Below are positions 52,259 to 60,886 of a DNA stretch of 64,000 nt, piece after piece. The notes beneath the pieces were generated by a model. That model saw nothing but the letters and a program-made list of their open reading frames with translations, ran no database searches and was not told where the DNA came from. Position 1 is the first letter of the stretch. Each line of letters starts with the position of its first letter. This DNA is from DAOTWC01 sp048499435 (GTDB taxonomy: Bacteria > Chloroflexota > Anaerolineae > Aggregatilineales > Phototrophicaceae), in NCBI GenBank assembly GCA_048499435.1, contig JASNZW010000001.1:434001-498000 (forward strand). The letters are read 5' to 3'. The translations under genes and the position numbers were made by a program.

Positions 52259-53415
52259 TCCATCGCCTTAGCCGCCGCGCCGATCGCCACCAGCTTGTCG
52301 TCGTCGGCCACCGAAAACGTCATCTCCGCCATCAGGTCCGCCAGAATCAGGCCGCGCGTTCTGGCGACCACCTGCTCCAGAAAGGACTCGCCCAGGTCGG
52401 CGATCGCCCCGGCCAGCGAGAGGTGCTGCGGGCGCAGCAGCGTAATCACCCACGAGAACACCTGCGCCACGCGGGCGCTCAGCTCGTCCAGCAGGGCCAG
52501 CGCCGCCGGGTCGCCCTGGGCCGCCGCGAAACGGATGTGCAGGTAGGTGAAGCTGTCGTCCGTGAAGCGCGCGCTGTGATGCGCCTGCGCCAGCGCGCGG
52601 GCGCGCGCCGCCACGCTGTGCCAGCCGAGAAGCTGTTCAATAGTCGCGCCGGCGTTCAGCAGCAGCAGGTGGCCGATATCGCTGCCAAGCGAGCCGAACG
52701 ACGCGCGGTTGACGATGCCGAAGCCGATGCTGTTGGTGATCAGCACCGTCGCCAGGCTGCCCGCCGCCGTAAACGGGCCGAACACGGCCTGGGCCAGCGC
52801 GGCCAGCTCCGGGCTGTTGGAGACGTAAACCGGGGTGTGATAATACTCGCACAGCATGCCCGCCAGCGGCACGTCGTGCCAGCCGAAGCGCGGCGCATGG
52901 CGCACCAGACCAGCGGCGTCGTCCACCGCCGCCGGAATGCCAACGCTGATGCACAGCAGCGGCGCCGAAAGCTGGGCGATCAGGCCGTTAATCACCTCCA
53001 CCAGGACCGTAAACACCTCTGTCTGCTGGGTGGACGGCAGCTCCGCCCGGTGTTCGACCACGATATGCCCGTCGAGATGGGCCAGGATGCCCAGCACGTA
53101 ATTCTGGTGCAGCGCGAGGCCGATCACCTGGCGCGACTGCGGGATGAAACGCAGCAGGCGCGGGCGCTTGCCGCCGCTCTCAGTCGATTCGCCCAGCCCT
53201 TCCTCAACCACCAGCCCTTCGCCCATCAGCTCCGCCACCAGCGCAGAAATGGTCGGTTTGGCCAGGCCGGTCTGTTCAGCCAGCGCCGCCCGGTTGTCGG
53301 CGGTCTGGGTGTAGATCGAGCGCAGAACCAGCTTTCGGTTGTGCTCGCGCACACCGCTGTGGGCTGCGCGCGCGTTTCTCACAGTAAGCATGGCATCTTC
53401 CATCGCCGCGCACAT
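52237..53415 (-). CDS. ROK-family transcriptional regulator (NagC/XylR type)
   Basis: 392 aa. A MarR-like winged helix (REHNRKLVLRSIYTQTADNRAALAEQTGLAKPTISALVAELM, residues about 23-64) precedes a ROK domain. The ATP/sugar motifs are weak: the expected DxGGT is replaced (GLALHQNYVLGILA), and the CxCGxxGCLE zinc motif seems absent, so it likely binds a ligand without kinase activity. In-frame Met codons at residues 1, 5 and 9 make the exact start uncertain. It presumably binds the palindrome at 56951-56985. Confidence 0.8.
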   Translation of the reverse strand: MCAAMEDAMLTVRNARAAHSGVREHNRKLVLRSIYTQTADNRAALAEQTGLAKPTISALVAELMGEGLVVEEGLGESTESGGKRPRLLRFIPQSRQVIGLALHQNYVLGILAHLDGHIVVEHRAELPSTQQTEVFTVLVEVINGLIAQLSAPLLCISVGIPAAVDDAAGLVRHAPRFGWHDVPLAGMLCEYYHTPVYVSNSPELAALAQAVFGPFTAAGSLATVLITNSIGFGIVNRASFGSLGSDIGHLLLLNAGATIEQLLGWHSVAARARALAQAHHSARFTDDSFTYLHIRFAAAQGDPAALALLDELSARVAQVFSWVITLLRPQHLSLAGAIADLGESFLEQVVARTRGLILADLMAEMTFSVADDDKLVAIGAAAKAMECELGIL

Positions 53416-53476
53416 TAAAATCCCGTTTCACCGGGTCGTCACAGGCGGCGGGCGGCCAGCGCGCGCCCGCCGCGTC

Positions 53477-54511
53477 TCAGCCTTTTACCGCACCCGAAAG
53501 CCCGCGGATAAACTGGCGCTGAAAAGCCATAAAGAAAATGACCATCGGGATCGTAGCGATCATAATGCCCGCCGCCACCGAACGCAAATTGCCGCTGAAG
53601 AAGCCGCGCAGGAACGCCAGGCCCACCGGCAGCGTGAACAGGTCACGGTTGCTCAGCATCAGCAGCGGCCACAGGAAGTCGTTCCACGAATTAACAAACG
53701 TGATGATCGCCAGCGTCGCCAGGCCGGGGCGAATCAGCGGCAGCAGAATGCGCCACCAGATGCCGAACTCCGTCGCGCCGTCCAGCCGCGCCGCCTCTAA
53801 CAGCTCGTCGGGCACGCCCTGGTAAATCTGCCGCAGCAGGAAAATACCGAAGGCGCTGGTGGCGAATGGCAGAATCAGCGCCTGCAGCGTGTCGTTGAAC
53901 TGGAACGTTTTCACGGCCATGACGTACAGCGGGATGATGAGCAGCTGCGGCGGGAACACCAGCGTGCCCAGTATCAGCGTGAAGATCAGGTTGCGGCCTT
54001 TGAAACGAATCTTGGCCAGCGGATAGGCCGCCAGCGAACAGGTAACCAGGTTGAGCGCGACCGTCGCCAGCGCCACCAGCAGGCTGTTGGCGAAATAGCG
54101 CGGCACCGGGATGTCCGTCCACACCCGGTAATAGTTTTCGGTCGTGAACGGAAAGGTGAAGCCTTCCAGCCACGTGCCCTCAAGCCGGCTGCGGTTGGCC
54201 GGGCCGTAATTCACCCAACTGCCCGCGCGGCGGCTGGTGGTGGCTTCCTCCGCGCTGACCTGGTAGCTGCCCTCGCGCAGGGCGACCTCATAGCCCGCGC
54301 CCCAGCCGATCACGCCCGGATAGGGGATGATCTGCGGCGGCTTGTTGGCGCGAAAGATGCTGCCGGAGTCCTGGCGGATGCTCATCAGGCCGGTCCAGAC
54401 GAAGGGCAGGGCCGTGACCAGCGCGAACAGGGTCAGCGCCAGATACCAGCCGCCGTTTTCCAGCCAGCGGCGCAGCAGCCCCTGGCGCGCGTTAGGCGAG
54501 AGCGTGGCCAT
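53477..54511 (-). CDS. Sugar ABC transporter permease, MalG-like (CUT1)
   Basis: 344 aa. Six membrane helices, the EAA loop ELLEAARLDGATEFGIWWRILLPLIRPGLA (about 235-262) and the typical end VAAGIMIATIPMVIFFMAFQRQFIRGLSGAVKG. An extra-cytoplasmic insertion after helix 1 (about 45-130) is larger than in MalG. ATG shares a base-overlap with the stop of the MalF-like gene (54511). No ATPase gene is in the operon; CUT1 systems often use a shared MsmK/UgpC-type ATPase. Confidence 0.9.
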   Translation of the reverse strand: MATLSPNARQGLLRRWLENGGWYLALTLFALVTALPFVWTGLMSIRQDSGSIFRANKPPQIIPYPGVIGWGAGYEVALREGSYQVSAEEATTSRRAGSWVNYGPANRSRLEGTWLEGFTFPFTTENYYRVWTDIPVPRYFANSLLVALATVALNLVTCSLAAYPLAKIRFKGRNLIFTLILGTLVFPPQLLIIPLYVMAVKTFQFNDTLQALILPFATSAFGIFLLRQIYQGVPDELLEAARLDGATEFGIWWRILLPLIRPGLATLAIITFVNSWNDFLWPLLMLSNRDLFTLPVGLAFLRGFFSGNLRSVAAGIMIATIPMVIFFMAFQRQFIRGLSGAVKG

Positions 54512-55440
54512 CAGCTTCCCCTTTCCAGAAAGCGCAGGTTGATGAGCGAAAAGACCAGCGTAAAGGCTGTAAACACGACCGCGATCGCCGCCGCGTAGCC
54601 GATGTGAAGGAAGCTGAACGCCTGCCGGTAGAGGTAGAAAATGGTTGTCATGCCAGCGTCGAGCAGGCCGCCGGTCCCGTTGGTGAGGATGTAAATTTCG
54701 TCAAAGGCGCGCAGCGCCGAAATTGACGAGATGACGGCGACGAATGTGATCACCGGCCGCAGCATGGGCACGGTGACGAAAATGTGCTGCTGGAAGCGGC
54801 CGGCCCCGTCAATCGCCGCCGCCTCGTACAGTTCCTCCGGGATGGATTGCAGGCCGGCGAGGAACATCACCATGTAATAGCCAATGCCGCGCCAGACCGT
54901 GACGCTCATGATCGAGGGCAGGATCAGGCTCGGCTCGGTCAGGAAATGGATCGGGCGCTCGATCAGCCCGAACTGGCGCAGCAGCCCGTTGAGCAGGCCC
55001 GCCGGCTCAGCGAACACGAAGTCGAAGATCATGCCGATGGCGACGGCTGAGATCACCACCGGGATGTAATAGAGCGCGCGGAAAAGCGTGATGCCGCGCA
55101 AAGGCCGGTTGACCACGATCGCCAGGATAATCGAAAGCACGATCAGAATGGGCGTGACGATCAGGTACGTCAGCGAGCGCAGCAGCGACTGCCAGAACTG
55201 CGGGTCCTGAAACAGGCGGGTGTAGTTCTTGATGCCCGCCCAGACCGGCGGCGTCAGCAGGTCGTAATCAGTAAAGCTGAAGTAAATGACCTGAAGCAGC
55301 GGAATGAGCATAAAGATGATCATAAAGACCACCGCCGGCGTCAGGAACAGATATGCTGCCCGGTTGCGCCGCCGCTGCATCACGGCTGAACTGGGCGGCG
55401 CAGCCTGCGCCACAGCGGGGGCCTGTACATTGTTTGCCAT
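54511..55440 (-). CDS. Sugar ABC transporter permease, MalF-like (CUT1)
   Basis: 309 aa. Membrane helices starting at RAAYLFLTPAVVFMIIFMLIPLLQVIYFSF, and the EAA loop ELYEAAAIDGAGRFQQHIFVTVPMLRPVI (about 215-245). It pairs with the MalG-like protein to form the channel. Confidence 0.9.
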   Translation of the reverse strand: MANNVQAPAVAQAAPPSSAVMQRRRNRAAYLFLTPAVVFMIIFMLIPLLQVIYFSFTDYDLLTPPVWAGIKNYTRLFQDPQFWQSLLRSLTYLIVTPILIVLSIILAIVVNRPLRGITLFRALYYIPVVISAVAIGMIFDFVFAEPAGLLNGLLRQFGLIERPIHFLTEPSLILPSIMSVTVWRGIGYYMVMFLAGLQSIPEELYEAAAIDGAGRFQQHIFVTVPMLRPVITFVAVISSISALRAFDEIYILTNGTGGLLDAGMTTIFYLYRQAFSFLHIGYAAAIAVVFTAFTLVFSLINLRFLERGS

Positions 55441-55465
55441 GGGGATTCACCTGTTGGTAAAACAT

Positions 55466-55497
55466 GGGGGAGAGCCGGTTGGTGCCGGTTCTCCCCC
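55466..55497. promoter_or_regulatory. Intercistronic stem-loop between binding protein and permeases
   Basis: GGGGGAGAGCCGG and CCGGTTCTCCCCC form a 13-base stem with one mismatch and a 6-base loop. It lies between the binding-protein stop (55516) and the MalF ATG (55440). Such stems usually protect the upstream mRNA so the binding protein is made in excess. Confidence 0.65.
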
Positions 55498-55515
55498 AAA
55501 CTGTGCGGGTGATGT

Positions 55516-56874
55516 TTAGTTGGGCGCAGCCGCGATCAGCGCGTTCATCTGCTCAACCATGTCGTCCAGCGCCTGCTGCGCGGGCTTGGCCCCCAGCAGC
55601 GCCGCGTTCTGGGCGTCAATGATGACCTGCTGCACTTCGGCGTCGTTGGGGAAGGTGGGCGTGCGATTCTCGGCGTTGGTCACGTAGTCCAGCGCCAGCG
55701 GGCGAATGACCGAGACCGGGTTCTCCGGGTCAATCTCCTGGAAGAAGGGGTCCGCGTAGCTCAGTAGGTTCGACGGGAAGATGTTGACTTCCTTGCTGAA
55801 GGCCGCCTGCACTTCCGGGTTGGTGACGAACAGCGCCAGCGCCAGCGCCGCGTTGGGGTACGGGGCGGTCGCCGGGACGACGAGCGACTGCACATCCATC
55901 GCGTTCTTGCCGCTGGTCCCGGTGATGCCGGGGGCAACCGCGAGCTGGGCGTACACTTCCGGGTTGGTTTCCTGCACCAGGCGCAGCAGGTGCGGCGCGA
56001 TCATGATGAGCGCCGTTTCGCCCTGGCTGAAGCGCTCCACCATCTGGCGGTGATCGTCAGTCAGGCTCTGGCGCGGGATGAGGTCGTTCTGCACCAGGTC
56101 AACCCACAACTGCAGGTGTTCGGCGGCGGCGCCGGTGTTGAGGCCCACTGTGCCGTCCTCAAGGAAGGCCGGGATGTCGTTGTAAAGCAGGTAGGGCAGC
56201 AGGTTCAGCTCGGTGCCAGGGCCGAAGTTGAGCGAAATGCCGTAGTAATCGCTGTTGGTGGCGCGCACGGTCTCGGCAAAGGCGTACAGTTCGGGCCAGG
56301 TGGTCGGCAGGTCGGCCTCGGTCAGGCCCAGCTCGGCCAGCAGGGCCTTGTTGTAGCCCAGGAAGTTGGCCAGGCCCAGATACCAGGGAACCTGATAGCT
56401 GACACCCTCAAACGAGCGGGTGGTCCAGGCGCCGTCGGAGTACTGCGCGCGCACCTCAGGGTAAGGGGCCAGCGCGGCGTCCATGTCCATCAGCAGGCCG
56501 GCCACCGCGAACTCGCCCAGCCAGGCCGGGCTGATGTTCATCACGTCCGCCGGGGTGCCGGTGGCGAAGCTGTTGCGCACCTTGTCCTGCAGGCTGTCCC
56601 AGGGCTGGTCTTCCCAGGTCACATTGACCTCAGGGTAGGTAAGCTCGAAATTCTCGACGATTTTCTGGATATACTCATCGAATGTTGGCGAAAGGGACAT
56701 CGTCCAGAAGGTGATTTCTGCACCTTCTTCAACGCCGTCTATAACGCGCCACTGCGCCAGCAGCTCGTCCGTCGGGTTCCAGAACGGGTCAGTGGCGCGG
56801 TGATCCTGCGCCAGCACGCCGGTAAGCGGCAGCGCCAGCAGTACCACTGTCAGCAGAAGAAAGAAACGTTTCAC
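55516..56874 (-). CDS. Extracellular sugar-binding protein of the CUT1 transporter
   Basis: 452 aa. Signal peptide (1-22, FLLLTVVLLALPLTGVLAQ); no lipobox cysteine is evident. Family 1 solute-binding fold: VNVTWEDQPWDSLQDKVRNSFATGTPADVMNI, TRSFEGVSYQVPWYLGLANFLGYNK and GETALIMIAPHLLRLV. It captures an oligosaccharide or sugar; substrate not deducible. First gene of the transport unit (55516, then permeases, then the regulators), transcribed from a promoter near 56.95 kb. Confidence 0.92.
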   Translation of the reverse strand: MKRFFLLLTVVLLALPLTGVLAQDHRATDPFWNPTDELLAQWRVIDGVEEGAEITFWTMSLSPTFDEYIQKIVENFELTYPEVNVTWEDQPWDSLQDKVRNSFATGTPADVMNISPAWLGEFAVAGLLMDMDAALAPYPEVRAQYSDGAWTTRSFEGVSYQVPWYLGLANFLGYNKALLAELGLTEADLPTTWPELYAFAETVRATNSDYYGISLNFGPGTELNLLPYLLYNDIPAFLEDGTVGLNTGAAAEHLQLWVDLVQNDLIPRQSLTDDHRQMVERFSQGETALIMIAPHLLRLVQETNPEVYAQLAVAPGITGTSGKNAMDVQSLVVPATAPYPNAALALALFVTNPEVQAAFSKEVNIFPSNLLSYADPFFQEIDPENPVSVIRPLALDYVTNAENRTPTFPNDAEVQQVIIDAQNAALLGAKPAQQALDDMVEQMNALIAAAPN

Positions 56875-56950
56875 TTTGCAAGCTCCTTATGTCGCCCTAA
56901 CAGGAAAGATGAGAGAGAGACAGCAGCGAACCAAACGCGCCCTTCCCTCC

Positions 56951-56998
56951 TGCACAGTTAGTTAGTAAAGTTTACTTACTGTGCATTTAGGGTACAAT
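56951..56998. promoter_or_regulatory. ROK-type operator and plus-strand promoter between sugar operon and kinase
   Basis: TGCACAGT-TAG-TTAGTAAAG-TTTACT-TACTGTGCA (56951-56985): an outer pair TGCACAGT/ACTGTGCA and an inner AGTAAAGTTTACT palindrome with a 4-base duplication on the left. On the plus strand TTTACT (56971-56976), 16 bases, then TACAAT (56993-56998) fit a promoter for the kinase gene, so a bound regulator would block it and probably the divergent binding-protein promoter. Confidence 0.65.
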
Positions 56999-57042
56999 AA
57001 CATAGATTATGCGGGCCTGTCAAGCGGTTGATTGGAGGGGGC

Positions 57043-57972
57043 ATGAACCAGCCAGCAGCAGTTATCGGAATTGATATTGGCGGCACGAAAATCGCCGCCG
57101 CGCTCGTTACCGCCGCCGGCGCGGTGGCCGGGCTGCGCACGGTGGCCACGCCGGCCACGCCGCGCATCATCCCCACGATGGCCGGCCTGTGCCAGGAACT
57201 GCTGGCGCTGGCCCGCGAGGACAGCCTGGCCGTCGCCGCCGTCGGGGTGGGCGCTGCCGGCCAGGTAGACGCGCGCGCCGGGCAGATCGTCTACGCCGTC
57301 GAAACGCTGCCCGGCTGGACGGGGACGCCGGTCGCCGCGCAGCTCGGCGCGCTGGTCGGCCTGCCGGTGCTGGTCGAAAACGACGTTAACGCCGTCGCCG
57401 CCGGCGAAATGCGCTTTGGCGCCGGGCGCGGCTTCCAGCGCGCGCTCTACGCCGCCATCGGGACCGGCATCGGCGGGGCGCTGATCGCCAATGGGCGCGT
57501 CGAGTCCGGCGCGCACTGGTCAGCCGGCGAGATCGGCCACACCATGATTGACATCGAAGAACGGCGCATGTGCAACTGTGGCCAGGCGGGGCATCTGGAG
57601 GCGTATGCCTCCGGCCCGGCGATGGCGCGCCGCTGCTGCCAGCTCAAAGGCGTGGCGGAACACACTGACCTGCGCGCGGTGGCGCGGCTGGCGGAACAGG
57701 GCGACGCGCAGGCGCGCGCGGCCATTGAGGAAGGCGCGCGCACCCTCGGCCGCGCGCTCAACGGCCTGGTCAGCGTTTACGACCCCGAAGTGCTGGTGAT
57801 CGGCGGCGGCGTGCCGGAGATCGGGCCGCTGTGGTGGGCGCCGTTTGAACGCGCGCTGCGCCAGGGCAACATGCCCGCCCCGCAGCAGGTCGCGCTGCGG
57901 CCCGCCGAGCTGGGCTGGCAGGCGGCGCTCATCGGCGCGGCGGCGCTGGCGCTGGAGGCGCATACCTCATGA
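57043..57972 (+). CDS. ROK-family sugar kinase (glucokinase-like)
   Basis: 309 aa from ATG 57043 with GGAGG four bases upstream. ATP motif GIDIGGTKIAAALV (about 9-22), sugar-binding ENDVNAVAAGE (about 112-122), IGTGIGGALI, and the zinc motif CNCGQAGHLEAYASG (ROK CxCGxxGCxE with His in place of the third Cys). It phosphorylates a hexose from the transporter. Coupled to the next gene by a 4-base overlap. Confidence 0.88.
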   Translation: MNQPAAVIGIDIGGTKIAAALVTAAGAVAGLRTVATPATPRIIPTMAGLCQELLALAREDSLAVAAVGVGAAGQVDARAGQIVYAVETLPGWTGTPVAAQLGALVGLPVLVENDVNAVAAGEMRFGAGRGFQRALYAAIGTGIGGALIANGRVESGAHWSAGEIGHTMIDIEERRMCNCGQAGHLEAYASGPAMARRCCQLKGVAEHTDLRAVARLAEQGDAQARAAIEEGARTLGRALNGLVSVYDPEVLVIGGGVPEIGPLWWAPFERALRQGNMPAPQQVALRPAELGWQAALIGAAALALEAHTS

Positions 57973-59474
57973 AGATCGGCCTGCTCCCGCTGGACGAACG
58001 CCCGGTCAACACGCGCTGCCCGCGCATGGTCGCCGCTGTTGGCGGCCACGAACTGCGCCTGCCCCCGGCCGGCCTGCTCAGCCGTTTCCGCGCGCCGGGG
58101 GACTGCGACGCGCTGGCCGCCTGGCTGGCGGAACAGGCCGCCGTCTGCGACGCGCTGATCGTCTCGTGCGAGATGCTGGGCTACGGCGGGCTGATCGCCT
58201 CGCGCGTCAGCGACGAGCCGGCAGACACCGTTATCGCCCGCCTGGAGGCGCTGCGCCGCCTGCGCGAGCGCCACCCCGCCCTGACGATCTACGGCCTCAA
58301 CGTGATTATGCGCGTCTCGCGCCACAACAGCGCCGTCGAAGAGCCGCTCTACTGGGCCGAACACGGCGCGCAGCTCTACCGTCTGTCGCAGCTCATGCAC
58401 CGCGCTGAGCTGGGCCAGGGCGTCAGCGCGGAGCTGGCCACGGCGCGCGCCGCCCTGCCGGCGGAGATCATCAAGGACTTCATCGCGCGGCGGCATCGCG
58501 GCAACCTGGTGAACCGGGCCGCGCTGGGGCTGCTGGCCGACGGCGTGTTCGACACGCTGGCGCTGACCTCCGACGACACCAGCCCCTACGGCCAGCCCGC
58601 GCGCGAAAAACGGCTGCTGGCGCGCCGCGCCGAGCTGCTGGACATCCCTGGCGAGCGCCTGCTGATGTACCCCGGCGCGGACGAAGTCGCGGCGGCGCTG
58701 GTGGCGCGCCTGCTGAATCGGTCGGCGGGGCGCGCGCCCACGTTCCAGCCGGTGTACCTGTTCCCCGGCGGGGGCGAACAGGTCGCGCCGTTTGAGGATG
58801 GCCCGGTGGCGGTGACGGTCGAGCGGCAGGTGCAGGCGGCGGGCGGGCGGCTGGTCACGGATGGCCCGGCGGACGTGACGCTGTTCGTGCACCCGCCGCT
58901 GGCCCCGGATGCCGAATGGCCAGGCGACTACCCGGACGACGCCTACCCCGCCGCGCGCCACGCCGATCTGCTGGCCGGCGCGGCGCAGATCGCGCGGGCG
59001 CTGGCGCAGGGTCAGCGCGCGGCGCTGGCCGACGTCGCCTACGCCAACGGCGCCAGCCACACGCTCATGCGGGCGCTGGCGCAGCAGGCCGATCCGCTGC
59101 GGCTGGCGGCCTTTGCCGCCTGGAACACCGCCGGCAACAGCATCGGCGCGGCGGTCGCGCAGGCCAGCGCCGCGCTGGACGGCGACGACGCCGCCAACCG
59201 CCGCCTGCTGCTGCACCGCCTGGTTGAGGACTGGGGCTATCAGACGGTGGCGCGGCACGACCTGCGCGCCTGGCTGCGCCAGACAACGGGCAGCAGCGAG
59301 CCAGCGGCGGACCATCTGCGCGCCGCCGCCGACTGGACAGCGGCGCGGCTGCGCCAGTTCATGGCCGATTCCGGCCTGCCCGGCCGCCTGGACAGCGTGA
59401 CGCTGCCCTGGGGCCGCACGTTTGAGGTGGATTTCAACGTGGAATATCCGGCAGCGCGCCGGCGCGGGGTATAA
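57969..59474 (+). CDS. DUF4127 family protein
   Basis: 501 aa. Opens with IGLLPLDERPVNTRCPRMVA, the family signature (PLDERPVN), followed by YGGLIASR, LTSDDTSPYGQPAREK and FLAWNTAGNS-like (FAAWNTAGNSIGAAVAQ). The protein has no firmly known biochemistry; it is often found with sugar ABC transporters and kinases, as here. Overlaps the kinase stop by 4 bases. Confidence 0.88.
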   Translation: MKIGLLPLDERPVNTRCPRMVAAVGGHELRLPPAGLLSRFRAPGDCDALAAWLAEQAAVCDALIVSCEMLGYGGLIASRVSDEPADTVIARLEALRRLRERHPALTIYGLNVIMRVSRHNSAVEEPLYWAEHGAQLYRLSQLMHRAELGQGVSAELATARAALPAEIIKDFIARRHRGNLVNRAALGLLADGVFDTLALTSDDTSPYGQPAREKRLLARRAELLDIPGERLLMYPGADEVAAALVARLLNRSAGRAPTFQPVYLFPGGGEQVAPFEDGPVAVTVERQVQAAGGRLVTDGPADVTLFVHPPLAPDAEWPGDYPDDAYPAARHADLLAGAAQIARALAQGQRAALADVAYANGASHTLMRALAQQADPLRLAAFAAWNTAGNSIGAAVAQASAALDGDDAANRRLLLHRLVEDWGYQTVARHDLRAWLRQTTGSSEPAADHLRAAADWTAARLRQFMADSGLPGRLDSVTLPWGRTFEVDFNVEYPAARRRGV

Positions 59475-59476
59475 GA

Positions 59477-59508
59477 CAGCGCAGGGGGCCGCGCGGCCCC
59501 CTGCGCTG
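59477..59508. terminator. Perfect 32-base palindrome, bidirectional terminator
   Basis: CAGCGCAGGGGGCCGC and its exact reverse complement abut each other, between the stops of DUF4127 (59474, +) and BtuF (59532, -). The stem is very stable; T-runs are missing, so rho-independent release is uncertain. Confidence 0.6.
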
Positions 59509-59531
59509 CTGCGCGCTGCCGGGTGGCGCGC

Positions 59532-60836
59532 CTAGTTCGCGCCGGCTTCGACGAGATCGCCGTAGCGGGCGGCGGCCTCCAGCGCCGCTGTGCGCTCGCC
59601 CAGGGCCGTGCCCGCCAGCAGCAGGTCGGCCATAACGGCGGCGGGCGTCTCGTCGGCGTGCAGCGCGATCACAACGGTGTCAGCGGGCAGCCCCGCCGGC
59701 ACGGACTCCGGGCTGCCGGCGGCGTAAAACACCAGGTCCACTTCCTCCGGCGCGGCGTCCGCCGCTGTCAGAAAAGCGATGTCCGCGAACGCGCCGAACA
59801 GCTCCAGCAGCGGCGCGCCCGGCTCAAACGTGTACACGACCGTCGCGGGCCGCGCTGGAACGCTGACCGCGCTGCCGGCGGCGTCAGTGACGGCGATGGG
59901 GAAAACCGGGTACAGGTCAGGGTAGAGATAGGCCGCCACATCCCGCACGCCCTCGACGATAAACGGTGAGGTGGTCGTCAGGTGCGCGTCGCTGGCGACG
60001 TAAACGCGCCCGTTCTGCACCGCGCTGAGGCCGGCGAAGGCCGGGTTGCTGTTGAAGGTGTCCACGAACGACGGATCCCAGGGTGTCCAGCCAGAGAGCA
60101 GGATCACGTCCGGGTCCTGCTCGACGATAAACTCATCTGTGACCGGCGCGAACTGGCTGACGCCCGCCGCCGCCGCCACGTCCACGCCGCCCGCCGCCGC
60201 GATCACGTCGCTGATCGTGGACTCGGCGCCGCTGGTGTAGTTGCCGGGCGTGAGCCACAGCGCGCTTACCGGCGCGGCCGGCGTGCCGACCGCCGCCGCC
60301 ACCGCCGCCAGGCCAGCGTCGAACGCCGCCAGCGCCGTCGCCGCATCCTCATCCGCGCCGACAGCCTGCCCCAGCAGCGCGATATCGGCGCGCACCGCGT
60401 CCAGCCCCACCGGGAAACCGGCGGCGAACACGGTCAGGCCCGCGTCCTTTAGCTGCTGCACGATATCTGGCTCGGTGAAGCTGGCGACGAACACCAGGTC
60501 CGGCTCCAGCGCGATGATGCGCTCAGTGTCAGAGGCGGCGGCGATCGTGGCGGGGACCTGGGCCGCCAGCAGCGCCACGCTGCTGATGGCCGGGTCCAGC
60601 GCCAGCGCGGTCACGGCGGCGAAACGCTCCGGCCCAATAAGCGGCAGCAGCGTCTCGTCCACGCCCAGGCTGACGCTGACAATGCGCTGCGGCGGGGCGG
60701 CGATCACAACTTCGCTGCCCAGGCCGTCGGTCAGGGTGCGCGGCCAGGCCGCGTCCTGCGCGGCAGCCGGCACAGCGAGCGCCAGCAGCGCGACCAGCGC
60801 GATCAGAAACAGCAGGCGGCGGTGAAATGGAAGCAT
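59532..60836 (-). CDS. btuF: Cobalamin-type ABC transporter substrate-binding protein
   Basis: 434 aa from ATG 60836 (AGGAGA upstream); the open frame reaches 61355 without a start signal. Signal peptide (1-27). BtuF/FhuD fold: RIVSVSLGVDETLLPLIGPERFAAVTAL, IIALEPDLVFVASF, and QDPDVILLSGW. The C-terminal ~130 residues (SVPARPATVVYTFEPGAP...) repeat the start of such a domain and are extra. Position behind btuC under a cobalamin riboswitch indicates B12 or cobinamide uptake, not iron. Confidence 0.87.
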   Translation of the reverse strand: MLPFHRRLLFLIALVALLALAVPAAAQDAAWPRTLTDGLGSEVVIAAPPQRIVSVSLGVDETLLPLIGPERFAAVTALALDPAISSVALLAAQVPATIAAASDTERIIALEPDLVFVASFTEPDIVQQLKDAGLTVFAAGFPVGLDAVRADIALLGQAVGADEDAATALAAFDAGLAAVAAAVGTPAAPVSALWLTPGNYTSGAESTISDVIAAAGGVDVAAAAGVSQFAPVTDEFIVEQDPDVILLSGWTPWDPSFVDTFNSNPAFAGLSAVQNGRVYVASDAHLTTTSPFIVEGVRDVAAYLYPDLYPVFPIAVTDAAGSAVSVPARPATVVYTFEPGAPLLELFGAFADIAFLTAADAAPEEVDLVFYAAGSPESVPAGLPADTVVIALHADETPAAVMADLLLAGTALGERTAALEAAARYGDLVEAGAN

Positions 60837-60886
60837 GTTGGGTATCTCCTGGTGTTGGTAGCGATAAAAGAACAGCAGCGGCGGGC

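Noticed and set aside
57777..59315. 512-codon minus-strand open frame
   Set aside because: Antisense to DUF4127 and the end of the kinase; no domain.
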